8,988 nt of DNA, taken from an uncultured Clostridia bacterium (GTDB taxonomy: Bacteria; Bacillota; Clostridia; Christensenellales; Pumilibacteraceae). Under the pieces are notes generated by a model, which worked only from the letters and a program-made list of their open reading frames with translations, did not search any database and was not told the DNA's origin. This document shows, piece after piece, positions 1 to 7,249 of this stretch. Position numbers and translations under genes: made by a program. Position 1 is the first letter of the stretch; every line of letters begins with the position of its first letter. The stretch lies in assembly GCA_900553555.1 (NCBI GenBank), contig USEG01000026.1, positions 1 to 8,988 on the forward strand. The letters are read 5' to 3'.

Positions 1-1134
1 CTCGAAGAGCATATAGCCGTGTTTTACCGACTTTATCATATCTTCGAGTTTGTCGTTTCTTCCCTCGAAGAAAGTGTTCGTCATTCTCGTATAAGCCTTT
101 CTCTTGAAACTCTCTCTTCTGCCGTTGCCCGTTGGTTTAACGCCGAGTTGGCACGCCGAAACGAGGTCGCATATTCCCGAAACGAGAACGCCGTCCTTTA
201 TAATCTGAGTATCGCCCGCCAAAACTCCGTCGTCGTCGAAGAAGTAACTGGCCACCGACAGGGCCGCCCCCGCGCCGTCACGCATATTGCATATCGGCGA
301 CGCAACCGCCTCGCCCATGTACTGCTTGGCAAGCGCGCGCTCCTTTACGAACTGATCCATTTCCACGCCGTGGCCGAACGCCTCGTGCGCAATAAGTCCC
401 GTAATGGACGGGTCGGTGATGACGTCGTATTCGCCGGGCACGATGGGTTTTGCCTTCAAAAGGTGCTTGGCTTTGTCTATGAGCTTGTCCACTTTGCCGG
501 GAAGTGCGGCGGCAACCGGTTTAAAACTCGGACCGTCGACACATTCGCGGGCGGAGACCAGCTTGCCGTCCTCCTTCATTATCGCCAGGAGATAGCCGTT
601 GACATACGCATAGCTTTGCGTGAGCGTGCGGTTTTCGCTGACAAACACTTTGCTGACGCGCATTATCCGGAAAATGCAGGCGGCGTTTACTATGCGGTTA
701 TCACGCTCAAGAACGCGCTGCTTTAGGTCGACGGCGGTGCCGATAAGCTGCTGCGTCGTAACTTCGTCCACATCGCTGTCGCGCTCAAAATCGCGTTTAA
801 GAGGTTCGTCGGCAAGCGCTACGGGCGGAATAACCTTTGCCGCGGCAGAGGCAGGCAGCTTTACTTTTTGCGCTATTTCTTCGGCAAGAGCGTCGGTGAC
901 CTCGGGAATGTCGGTAAGAGCGTATTCGTAAACGCAGTCGCCGCCGTACATTCTTATCACAAAGCCGCGGTCGGTTTCGGGCTGCTCGTTGAAAGTGGTG
1001 ACGCGTTTGTCGGCGCGCACCGCCTGAGACTGCACGTCGCACCCCAAAACGGAGACGTAAGTGAAGTATTTTTTTAGTTTTTGCACCAAAAGGCGCATAT
1101 TTTCGATGCGATTTTTTATAACAGATTGGGTCAT
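1..1134 (-). CDS. tldD: TldD-family zinc metalloprotease, C-terminus cut by window edge
   Basis: Partial gene: 378 residues are visible and the frame is still open at base 1. Translation gives a TldD/PmbA (peptidase U62) protein. The diagnostic HEAFGHGVE segment starts at residue 250 (HExxxH, H250, E251, H255); this zinc motif belongs to the TldD subunit and is absent from PmbA/TldE, so the call is TldD. The second hallmark, TGNGRRESF followed by RMTNTFFEG, lies further on, near the visible end. Known relatives are about 450-480 residues, so roughly 90 residues are missing. In the family, TldD forms a cytoplasmic complex with TldE that degrades or trims peptides and matures some peptide natural products; any tldE/pmbA would lie beyond the left edge. 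The start ATG (1132-1134) is supported by AAGGAG at 1141-1146 with 6-nt spacing and by a promoter just upstream. There is no signal peptide. It is divergent from the glycosidase gene, and nothing suggests a functional link. Confidence 0.93.
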   Translation of the reverse strand, partial: MTQSVIKNRIENMRLLVQKLKKYFTYVSVLGCDVQSQAVRADKRVTTFNEQPETDRGFVIRMYGGDCVYEYALTDIPEVTDALAEEIAQKVKLPASAAAKVIPPVALADEPLKRDFERDSDVDEVTTQQLIGTAVDLKQRVLERDNRIVNAACIFRIMRVSKVFVSENRTLTQSYAYVNGYLLAIMKEDGKLVSARECVDGPSFKPVAAALPGKVDKLIDKAKHLLKAKPIVPGEYDVITDPSITGLIAHEAFGHGVEMDQFVKERALAKQYMGEAVASPICNMRDGAGAALSVASYFFDDDGVLAGDTQIIKDGVLVSGICDLVSACQLGVKPTGNGRRESFKRKAYTRMTNTFFEGRNDKLEDMIKSVKHGYMLFE

Positions 1135-1162
1135 TTTATGCTCCTTGACAGTTTGTGTCCAC

Positions 1163-1178
1163 ATGATAATTTTATCAT
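1163..1178. promoter_or_regulatory. Inverted repeat over the tldD -10 (candidate operator)
   Basis: A perfect 7-bp inverted repeat, ATGATAA-TT-TTATCAT, covers the -10 box and predicted start point of the tldD promoter. A repressor bound here would block tldD transcription. It is AT-rich, so chance palindromy is possible, and no matching regulator gene is in the window. It lies more than 60 bp from the -35 of the opposite promoter, so any effect should mainly concern tldD. Confidence 0.4.
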
Positions 1179-1197
1179 AAATACCCGGCTGTGTCAA
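1169..1197 (-). promoter_or_regulatory. Sigma-70/SigA-type promoter for tldD
   Basis: On the minus strand a perfect -35 TTGACA (1192-1197) is separated by 17 bp from a -10 TAAAAT (1169-1174). Transcription would start near 1162, giving a leader of about 28 nt that contains the AAGGAG site. An A-tract (complement of T 1201-1208) just upstream of the -35 could act as an UP-like element. The assignment rests on motif match and spacing only. Confidence 0.75.
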
Positions 1198-1240
1198 TGA
1201 TTTTTTTTGGCGGAAAGAGCGCTTTTATTGCCTTAAAATC

Positions 1241-1270
1241 TTGACATTATACCCGGGGGCGTAGTATAAT
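1241..1270 (+). promoter_or_regulatory. Consensus SigA-type promoter for the GH-A glycosidase gene
   Basis: A perfect TTGACA (1241-1246), an 18-bp spacer and a perfect TATAAT (1265-1270) place a start point near 1277, giving a 5' leader of about 77 nt before the ATG at 1354. Full-consensus boxes imply high basal strength, so control, if any, would be by repression or within the leader. A weak inverted repeat (TTTTA 1223-1227, TAAAA 1234-1238) sits just upstream of the -35. Confidence 0.85.
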
Positions 1271-1282
1271 TTATTTATTAAA

Positions 1283-1328
1283 CGGACGCGGCGAACGGGG
1301 CTATGTTTATTGCAAAAGGCGCCGCCCG
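1283..1328 (+). promoter_or_regulatory. GC-rich stem-loop in the 5' leader of the glycosidase gene
   Basis: CGG-GCGGCG (1283-1285 and 1288-1293, with a 2-nt bulge) can pair with CGCCGC-CCG (1320-1328), a 9-bp GC-only stem around a loop of about 26 nt. It lies between the predicted start point and the ribosome site and has no U-tract after it, so it is not an intrinsic terminator. It could stabilise the mRNA or modulate translation, or be incidental. It matches no riboswitch class that I recognise. Confidence 0.3.
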
Positions 1329-1340
1329 AACGCAATTGAA

Positions 1341-1346
1341 AAGGAG
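1341..1346 (+). promoter_or_regulatory. Ribosome binding site deciding the start at 1354
   Basis: AAGGAG lies 7 nt before the ATG at 1354. An in-frame upstream ATG at 1303 would add 17 residues but has only a weak GGGG just before it, and the added residues are not glycosidase-like. The start at 1354 is therefore preferred. Confidence 0.85.
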
Positions 1347-1353
1347 AAAAACG

Positions 1354-2457
1354 ATGAAAAAATGGTCGAAAGAACAAGCCGAAGCTTGGCAAAACGCGCG
1401 GCCTTGGATAAGGGGATACAACGGTCTTCCCTCCAACTGCGTCAACAATACGGCGCTGTGGCAGCAATACAACCACGATGAAGTTTTTAAGCAGATGAAT
1501 TACGAATTCGAGCTTGCAAAAAATACGGGATTCAACTCGGTGCGCACCATCATATCCTTTGAACTTTGGCTGTACGAGCACGACAGCTTTATGCGCCATC
1601 TCGAAGAATATCTGGCGGCGGCGGAAAAGCACGGCTTGGACGTCATGCTGTGCATAGGCAACGACTGCAACGTGCCAAAAGATTTTTATTCTTTTTCCAC
1701 AGGGCCGCAGCACGTCGACTGGGGCTATCACAGCGGCATCAAGCGCGGACAACACTCCGGCACGCACACAGCTCCCGGATATCAGCTTAGCGACGAACCC
1801 GAAATGCGCCGAAAATTTTACGACATGGTGGACGAAATGGCTGCTCTGTACGCCCGGGATAAGCGCATTTGCGTGTGGGACGTGTGGAACGAAATAGGCA
1901 ACAGCCGCCGCGGCACGATGTCGGTGGAAAAAATGCTTACATCCGCCGAAATAATACGTTCGCACGACAACATTGCGCCCGTCACGGCAGACTGCTGGCG
2001 GTATAATTCGGACTGCATGCCCTACACCGAAGAAGAACTGACAGCGCTTGATATGTCCGACGTCATCACATTCCACTGCTACGGCAGCTTTTGCAATATG
2101 GTGCGAATTATCGAAAATCTGACGCGCGCCTACGACCGCCCGCTCATCAACAACGAATGGCTCAACCGCATCGAACACAACAATGTCGACGATATTTTTC
2201 CGCTGTTCTATCTGGAAAAAATAGGTTCGTACCATTGGGGGCTTATTCAGGGTTATTCGCAAACTTACGAGCCTTGGGGGTGCTATTTTAGCGAAATCGC
2301 CGACCCCGAATATAATGGGGACAAGGACTTTACGAAATTCCAGCACGACCTGTACCGCTTTAACGGTTTGCCGTATATAGCAAAAGAAGTGCAGATAATT
2401 AAAGAATTTTCGCGTCTCGCCGACCAAAGATTTAAGAATGAGCACGGCGTAAAGTAG
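1354..2457 (+). CDS. Cytoplasmic clan GH-A (GH5/xylanase-like) glycoside hydrolase
   Basis: A 367-residue single-domain protein that reads as a (beta/alpha)8-barrel retaining glycosidase. WDVWNEIGN carries the expected general acid/base at the end of strand 4 (E180, preceded by N179). INNEWLNR carries the expected nucleophile at strand 7 (E268). Aromatic segments typical of a sugar-binding cleft follow (SYHWGLIQG, YEPWGCYF). The nearest type I recognise is the group labelled cellulase-family glycosylhydrolase or 1,4-beta-xylanase in clostridia and Bacteroidota; the exact CAZy family is uncertain (GH5, or a neighbouring GH-A family). The reaction expected is hydrolysis of a beta-glycosidic bond with retention. 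There is no signal peptide, carbohydrate-binding module or anchor, so it should act in the cytoplasm on imported oligosaccharides. It has its own consensus promoter, is divergent from tldD and converges on the lipoprotein/GH43 unit. No frameshift or missing catalytic residue is seen. The substrate cannot be fixed from the sequence. Confidence 0.85.
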   Translation: MKKWSKEQAEAWQNARPWIRGYNGLPSNCVNNTALWQQYNHDEVFKQMNYEFELAKNTGFNSVRTIISFELWLYEHDSFMRHLEEYLAAAEKHGLDVMLCIGNDCNVPKDFYSFSTGPQHVDWGYHSGIKRGQHSGTHTAPGYQLSDEPEMRRKFYDMVDEMAALYARDKRICVWDVWNEIGNSRRGTMSVEKMLTSAEIIRSHDNIAPVTADCWRYNSDCMPYTEEELTALDMSDVITFHCYGSFCNMVRIIENLTRAYDRPLINNEWLNRIEHNNVDDIFPLFYLEKIGSYHWGLIQGYSQTYEPWGCYFSEIADPEYNGDKDFTKFQHDLYRFNGLPYIAKEVQIIKEFSRLADQRFKNEHGVK

Positions 2458-2792
2458 ATTTTTAACGGGGGGGGGGCGCTTCGCTCTAAAACGGCGTTTT
2501 TTTGGGCGGATATAAGGATGCGCAGCCGCAGCATGGACTTTTCGGCGACGTTTTTGCCGTAAAAAATTTCTTGGTCTCTCCTCCTTTTTTCCGATAGGCC
2601 GAAAAGGCGTCTAATAAAATATTACAATAAAGACAGCAAAATTTTTTGGCAGGGTGCAAACGCGCCTTGCTTTTTTTGTACGGCGGACGGAAAAAAGTCA
2701 GACAATAAGAAAAACTAATAATACAGACAAGAAACCAGACAAATAAGGAAAACAAAGATAGACAAAAAATCTAAAAAACAAAAAGACAAACA
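2458..2792. other. Gene-free intergenic stretch with G10 run and A-rich tract
   Basis: No convincing gene is present. Just after the glycosidase stop is a run of ten G (2467-2476), then a weak 5-bp hairpin AAAAC-GGC-GTTTT followed by T residues (about 2489-2503) that could be a poor terminator for the plus gene. From about 2696 to 2797 the plus strand is very A-rich, with GACAA at 2701, 2726, 2738, 2761 and 2785. No tRNA, CRISPR or mobile-element ends are seen. A minus-strand reading of about 89 codons here has a TTG start, no ribosome site and low-complexity composition, and is not annotated. Confidence 0.6.
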
Positions 2793-2824
2793 AAAAAGAG
2801 CGAAGAAAATTCTTCGCTCTTTTT
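2793..2824. terminator. Bidirectional intrinsic terminator between convergent genes
   Basis: A perfect 15-bp inverted repeat (2793-2807 and 2810-2824, 2-nt centre) has a core AGAGCGAAGAA flanked by A-tract on the left and T-tract on the right, so it yields a hairpin plus U-tract on either strand. It lies 33 bp after the stop of the lipoprotein gene and is the obvious end of that operon. It can also stop read-through from the glycosidase gene, whose stop is about 335 bp away on the other side. Confidence 0.9.
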
Positions 2825-2856
2825 GGAATTCCGAAAAACGGAACTACTTTCTCTTA

Positions 2857-5800
2857 TTACTGCACCGTAACGGTTACAGGATTGCCGATTGGCGTATTGC
2901 CGTTCCTGTCACTGCAAACCGTGAGCGTCCAGGTGCCCTTGGGCGCCATAAACGTAATGGTACGGTCGGAAGTGTTGATAACGGCAACGCTGTCGCTAAG
3001 GTCGGACGCAAGCATGCTGACGGTCATGACGATTTCTCTCTCGCCGTCGCTGAGCTTGATGGACGCCGCGTTAATTTGCGTAATCTTAAGCGATTGCGTC
3101 GTCTCGTATGTGATGTAGGTGAACTCGACGGAGATTGTAGACTCGCCGGACACCGCTATCTGTCCTCTAAACACGCCTTCGGTGTAGTTGCCGAGGTCCT
3201 GAGCCGTGCCGTTGACGTAGATAGCCGACACCTTCATTTCTTCGGGCGGGGTAGCTACAACGGTCAAGTTGGACGCGCCGATGATTTGGAACTGATTTCC
3301 GGTTTGTCCTTCGACGGTGAGCGAACCTTCTTCGGGCTGCTGCAACGTCACATTGGAGATAATTTCGGGCGCGGTCTCGGCGTTGACTTCCGAAACTTTG
3401 ATGTCAAAGAACGTAAGATTGAGATACTTTCCTGAGGTAACCGTCATCTTTATTGCGAAAGTTACGGCTCCGGACAACACCGACTGACCCGCGCTGTTGA
3501 CTGCAGGGAAGGCAACGGTGAGCGTGTAGTTGTCGTCCTGCGCGTACTTGCTGAACAGATAGAACGTGCTGCCTGTCTTGATAATCTTAACCTGAGCGTA
3601 ATTGGAATAGGGTATGCTGGTCGCCTGGAAGTCGACTCTTCCCATTCCGCGCTCTTCGAATCTGCCGTTCCAGCCGGCATCATTGAATATACGATATCCG
3701 GTGCCTATGTTGAGGAACTGGTAGCCGGTGGCATCCGCGCCGGTGACAACGATACCGAGACCCAAGTCGGCTTCGTCCTTGACATCGGTGACGCCGTTTT
3801 GGGCAGCCGACGAACGGACGTAATTAAACGTGAGGACAAAGTCTTCGAGGTTGTTGTTTTCGGCATTGATAGTAAGGTATGCGTCTCCCTGAGTGGAAGT
3901 TTCCCAATGCGCGTACACGCCGTGGTACATATCGTCGATACCGTACTCCATTCCGGTGTTTGTCTTAAATCCGCCGACAGGCGAACCTATATCGATTAAT
4001 GCAAAGGCAATTTCGCCCACGTTCATCTGCGAACCGGTGGCGGTGAATTCGATCTTCTCCGCCGCATAGCCTTCGACGTTGGCGGTAACGGTGTACTGCG
4101 CTCCCTCTTCTACCATGCAGGTGAAGTATCCGTCTTCATCGGTGACGAACGTCGCAACCTGATTGCCGTTGACATCCGTGATGTATCCGGACCGTTCGCC
4201 CAGCGATACGCCGGCAGTGGGTATGTTGATGTTACCGGTGACTTCGGTAGCGTCTACAAGCTGCACGTTGACGTTTATCGGGTTGTCGATGGACGTAACG
4301 TTTAATACGGCCTCGGACGAGGTGCCGGTGAGATAGGACACTTCGCTGCCGAGATTGAGCTTGACAATCTTGCCTTCGGGCAGCTGTTGTTTTGCCGTAA
4401 AGACTACTTCGGACGCAAGCATGATCTTGCCGGTGCCGGTTTCTTCGTCATAGTCGATGAGTCCGTCGCTGGCGATGTTGACAAGGTCCGTTTCCCCTTC
4501 GACCGAGAAGCCGGTGGAGATGATGTCGTTTGCAAACGAGCCCGCCTGTTCCTGACCTGCGAGTATCCAGTAATTTTCGAAGTCCACTCTCAGGTTGTAC
4601 GAAACGGTGATCTGGAAGCCGATTGCGCCCACGCCGGTAGCTTCGGGGATATAACCCTGATAGAAAGGCTGCATCTTGTTGAAGTTGGTGCCGTCGGGCT
4701 GCACTCCCGCTCTGCCGTTGGCAGCATACAAAAATACGTTGCCGCCTCTTCTTATCATGAGATAGCTGGTTGTATAGGTTTCGCCGTTGTAGGGTACGCG
4801 GTTGACGGTGCCCTGTCCCATCGAAACACCCAGCACTTTACCGTTCTGATTACGGTCGATGGAGGCTATGCCGCCCGACCAGCTGACCAAATTGTTGATA
4901 TCGGTAGGATTCCAGCCCACCATGCCCGCAGGCATAATACGTATACCGGTTTGTCTGAGACCGCAGAACGTTCCGCCTCTGTTGGTATCGATACGGAATC
5001 CCACACCGGGGTCGTCCTCTATGGACTGGAACGCCATGTAGTCGGTCTGGTTGGTAAGCTCGACGTAAGCCACCTGATATTCGGCCGCCGTCTTGCCGGA
5101 ATAGTAAATTATACTGCTGCCGGTGTTGGTGGAAGTGAACGTGACCTTATTGTTGGCCTCTTCGCTCAGATCCCAATAAACGCCGGGGGTAGACGCACGG
5201 GTAAAGCCCGCAACAGATTCGTATTCGCCGGTATCGGGATTGTAACGCGCATCGTCGGCCGAAACCGCCGTGCCGCCTACAATTGCCGAGTTCATGTTAA
5301 AGGTCTCAGCCTCGGTCATGCTTTCGTTGATGACCTCGCCGCCGTTTATTACATCGGCTACGTTACGATAACCCGTCTTGCTGGCCACGAATCTCCACGA
5401 ATTGCCCTTGGGCACCTTTACCGTCAGAACGCCTGTTACGTTGTTCTGCAATACCTCGTATCTTTCCGCGGGGCCGGAGCCGTAAAGCTCGAAGTTTACA
5501 GCCGTTACCGGACCATTAATCTGGGGCGAATGCAGGCCTATCTTCAATTCGACAAGCTGGCTGGCGTCGATCTGCGTCTGCTCGCCGTCTATGTGCACTA
5601 TTATGTTGCCGGGAACGTTTTCTATCGTAAAGGTTCCTTCGCTGCCGGCAAGGAATGCATCCATAAGGTCGACGTGCTGCAGCGCGGGATCGTCGGTTCC
5701 CACCACTTCGTAATAGATTTCGGTAATTTCGGACTTGAGGTACTTGCCGTCCTGCAGATCGCGGCCTATGTTGAGAACAAGGCTGACATCGATGTCGCCC

Positions 5801-7233
5801 GTGCCGTCATTGGAGGTGGCTATCTGCGACAGACGGCCTTCGACTGCCTGGGCATTGTGGTTTTGAATCTCGACGGTATAGACGTATTTGGATATTTCCT
5901 CGCCTATTTCGGCGTCGGTGCTAAATACTTTTGCCTCGTAATTGCTGAACGTCACGTCGGCGTTGTACGCATAGAAACCGGTATACACCGTGCCGATATA
6001 CGTCGCGTCTTCCGAATAGACGAATTCACCGTTTACAAGGTAATAAAGCATACCGTTGTTGGCAAATACCGTCAGGTCAAACTGGTTGGCCTGTCTGCCG
6101 TCTTCCGTATCGGGAACAGCGTCCGCAATGTTGGTGGTGACGGTGATATTCGCGGGGTAATTGGTGTACGCCCTGATAGGCAGGGTGGTGAGCGTGTTGT
6201 TTGTAAGCACGTCGTTGCCCAGCTCTATCGCAAAGGCGCGGTAGTTGATGTTGTCGGTGTACATCAGCAGTCCCGCTCTGCCCATTCCGTTGACCGAATT
6301 GACGGTAACGCGGGTGGTGAGCATAAATCTGTTGGTGTACAATTCGCGGAAGAACGTGGACTTGATAAATCCTCTGTTGACCGTTTCGTCGTTGGAGATG
6401 AGGATTTCGTCATCCGTGCCGGGATTTTCCACTTCCCAGCCGTTGGACTTGCTGAGTCCGCGTTCGTGCGAACCCACTTTTGCCGCAGGATCGTCGACGT
6501 CGACATATCCGTCGGTGTCAAACGTGTAGTACTGGTTGGAATTGGGCGTTCCGTTTACGAAGGGCAGTGCGAGCAGGTTGTTGGTCGTTCTGGGACGCAT
6601 CGTCCAATAGTACTGGGGCAGCATGCTGATGGTCTCGGGCACTTCGTCAAAGCCCAGCTGCTCCCACGAGATATAAGCTTCCACGAAGAAGCCTTCGCCG
6701 CCGCCGAACTGGTTGAGCGTGCCTTCATAACGCGAACGCACGTTTACCGTCATGTTGGTGGGGGGCGTGTTGTTTACGTCTACGCGCAAGTTAAGATTGC
6801 TGCCCGCAATCAAGAACTGCATATACGTATTGTAGAAGAAATAGTTACGTCCGTTCCAGAAAAGGTAACTGTCGTCCGACTGCGCGGCGATGTACAGACC
6901 TCCCTGGCTCAAATGCGCCGTAACGCTGAATTTGAAGTTGGGGTTGGATACGTGGTAATTGGTGTACCACTTTTTGTTCTGCCAGATATCTTCGTCGAAG
7001 TAACCGTCGATAATGACTTCGTCGAGGTCGGGCGCTTCGCCGTAAGCCGTATTGTGGGGCTTGTCGTACTCGCCGTCGTAATCGACAAGATCGTCGACGA
7101 TAACGTCTTCGTCGGGCACAAACGTTTCGCCCGGGGTTTTTCCCCCGCCCTGATTGCCGCCGCACGCGATGACGGTCAACAAGCAAATGACGGACAGTAT
7201 GGATATAAGCATTACTTTAAGAATTTTTTTCAT
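2857..7233 (-). CDS. Giant modular lipoprotein: CBM9-like domain plus three lectin/Ig/CarboxypepD-reg-like units
   Basis: A 1458-residue protein. Residues 1-24 form a lipoprotein signal (KK, hydrophobic stretch, lipobox VIAC with C24). An acidic linker follows (about 38-57). Residues about 62-245 resemble a CBM9-type sugar-binding/DOMON-like sandwich (IDGYFDEDIWQ, later SVTAHLSQGGLYIAA and FFVEAYISWEQLGF). Three tandem units make up the rest: ConA/LamG-like sandwiches at about 283-437, 645-890 and 1078-1282, each followed by an Ig-like segment (about 450-551, 909-992, 1294-1379) and a carboxypeptidase-regulatory-like segment (about 575-630, 986-1065, 1380-1458). No catalytic motif, LPxTG sorting signal or C-terminal membrane segment is seen, so lipid anchoring to the outer face of the membrane is expected. 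The inferred role is glycan binding or scaffolding at the surface. The start is backed by GGAGG 9 nt upstream. It follows the GH43 gene by 16 bp, so the two are probably co-transcribed, and ends at a strong terminator. Domain names rest on visual motif recognition; the beta-sandwich families could be assigned differently by profile search. Confidence 0.9.
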   Translation of the reverse strand: MKKILKVMLISILSVICLLTVIACGGNQGGGKTPGETFVPDEDVIVDDLVDYDGEYDKPHNTAYGEAPDLDEVIIDGYFDEDIWQNKKWYTNYHVSNPNFKFSVTAHLSQGGLYIAAQSDDSYLFWNGRNYFFYNTYMQFLIAGSNLNLRVDVNNTPPTNMTVNVRSRYEGTLNQFGGGEGFFVEAYISWEQLGFDEVPETISMLPQYYWTMRPRTTNNLLALPFVNGTPNSNQYYTFDTDGYVDVDDPAAKVGSHERGLSKSNGWEVENPGTDDEILISNDETVNRGFIKSTFFRELYTNRFMLTTRVTVNSVNGMGRAGLLMYTDNINYRAFAIELGNDVLTNNTLTTLPIRAYTNYPANITVTTNIADAVPDTEDGRQANQFDLTVFANNGMLYYLVNGEFVYSEDATYIGTVYTGFYAYNADVTFSNYEAKVFSTDAEIGEEISKYVYTVEIQNHNAQAVEGRLSQIATSNDGTGDIDVSLVLNIGRDLQDGKYLKSEITEIYYEVVGTDDPALQHVDLMDAFLAGSEGTFTIENVPGNIIVHIDGEQTQIDASQLVELKIGLHSPQINGPVTAVNFELYGSGPAERYEVLQNNVTGVLTVKVPKGNSWRFVASKTGYRNVADVINGGEVINESMTEAETFNMNSAIVGGTAVSADDARYNPDTGEYESVAGFTRASTPGVYWDLSEEANNKVTFTSTNTGSSIIYYSGKTAAEYQVAYVELTNQTDYMAFQSIEDDPGVGFRIDTNRGGTFCGLRQTGIRIMPAGMVGWNPTDINNLVSWSGGIASIDRNQNGKVLGVSMGQGTVNRVPYNGETYTTSYLMIRRGGNVFLYAANGRAGVQPDGTNFNKMQPFYQGYIPEATGVGAIGFQITVSYNLRVDFENYWILAGQEQAGSFANDIISTGFSVEGETDLVNIASDGLIDYDEETGTGKIMLASEVVFTAKQQLPEGKIVKLNLGSEVSYLTGTSSEAVLNVTSIDNPINVNVQLVDATEVTGNINIPTAGVSLGERSGYITDVNGNQVATFVTDEDGYFTCMVEEGAQYTVTANVEGYAAEKIEFTATGSQMNVGEIAFALIDIGSPVGGFKTNTGMEYGIDDMYHGVYAHWETSTQGDAYLTINAENNNLEDFVLTFNYVRSSAAQNGVTDVKDEADLGLGIVVTGADATGYQFLNIGTGYRIFNDAGWNGRFEERGMGRVDFQATSIPYSNYAQVKIIKTGSTFYLFSKYAQDDNYTLTVAFPAVNSAGQSVLSGAVTFAIKMTVTSGKYLNLTFFDIKVSEVNAETAPEIISNVTLQQPEEGSLTVEGQTGNQFQIIGASNLTVVATPPEEMKVSAIYVNGTAQDLGNYTEGVFRGQIAVSGESTISVEFTYITYETTQSLKITQINAASIKLSDGEREIVMTVSMLASDLSDSVAVINTSDRTITFMAPKGTWTLTVCSDRNGNTPIGNPVTVTVQ
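2860..6387 (-). repeat. Three diverged tandem copies of a tri-domain unit within the lipoprotein gene
   Basis: The copies lie at about 5344-6387, 4036-5301 and 2860-4002 (protein order 1, 2, 3). Equivalent segments line up by eye. The ends of the lectin-like domains read FSNYEAKVF, FENYWILAG and FFDIKVSEV, each soon followed by EEIS, NDIIS or EIIS. The late segments read VLTVKVPKGNSWRF, YFTCMVEEGAQYTV and TITFMAPKGTWTLT. Identity is low, so the duplication is old and visible at protein rather than DNA level. Unit boundaries are approximate. Confidence 0.6.
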
Positions 7234-7235
7234 AA

Positions 7236-7247
7236 TCTCCTACCTCC
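7236..7247 (-). promoter_or_regulatory. Ribosome binding site of the lipoprotein gene in the 16-bp intergenic gap
   Basis: On the minus strand GGAGG (7243-7247) lies 9 nt before the ATG at 7231-7233, with a second AGGAG-like element (7236-7240) only 3 nt away. The GH43 stop codon is at 7250-7252, so there is no room for a separate promoter in the gap, which supports co-transcription and possibly coupled translation. Confidence 0.8.
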
Positions 7248-7249
7248 GC

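Noticed and set aside
19..726. A 235-codon plus-strand frame at the left end
   Set aside because: It is antisense to the tldD coding frame, which carries the HExxxH and TGNGRRES motifs; it has no ribosome site or domain.
1211..1226. Possible catabolite-repression (cre) site around AAAGAGCGCTTT
   Set aside because: It does not fit the cre consensus TGWAANCGNTNWCA at most fixed positions.
1303..1353. Upstream ATG extending the glycosidase by 17 residues
   Set aside because: Weak ribosome site, extension overlaps the GC-rich leader stem, and the ATG at 1354 has AAGGAG at ideal spacing.
1225..2445. A 406-codon open frame on the minus strand opposite the GH-A glycosidase
   Set aside because: It is codon-aligned antisense to a gene with both catalytic motifs, a perfect promoter and a good ribosome site; no domain is visible in the antisense translation.
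2486..2755. A possible 89-residue minus-strand small protein with a hydrophobic start
   Set aside because: TTG start, no Shine-Dalgarno sequence, low-complexity Lys/Phe/Cys-rich composition and overlap with an A-rich tract; it looks like chance.
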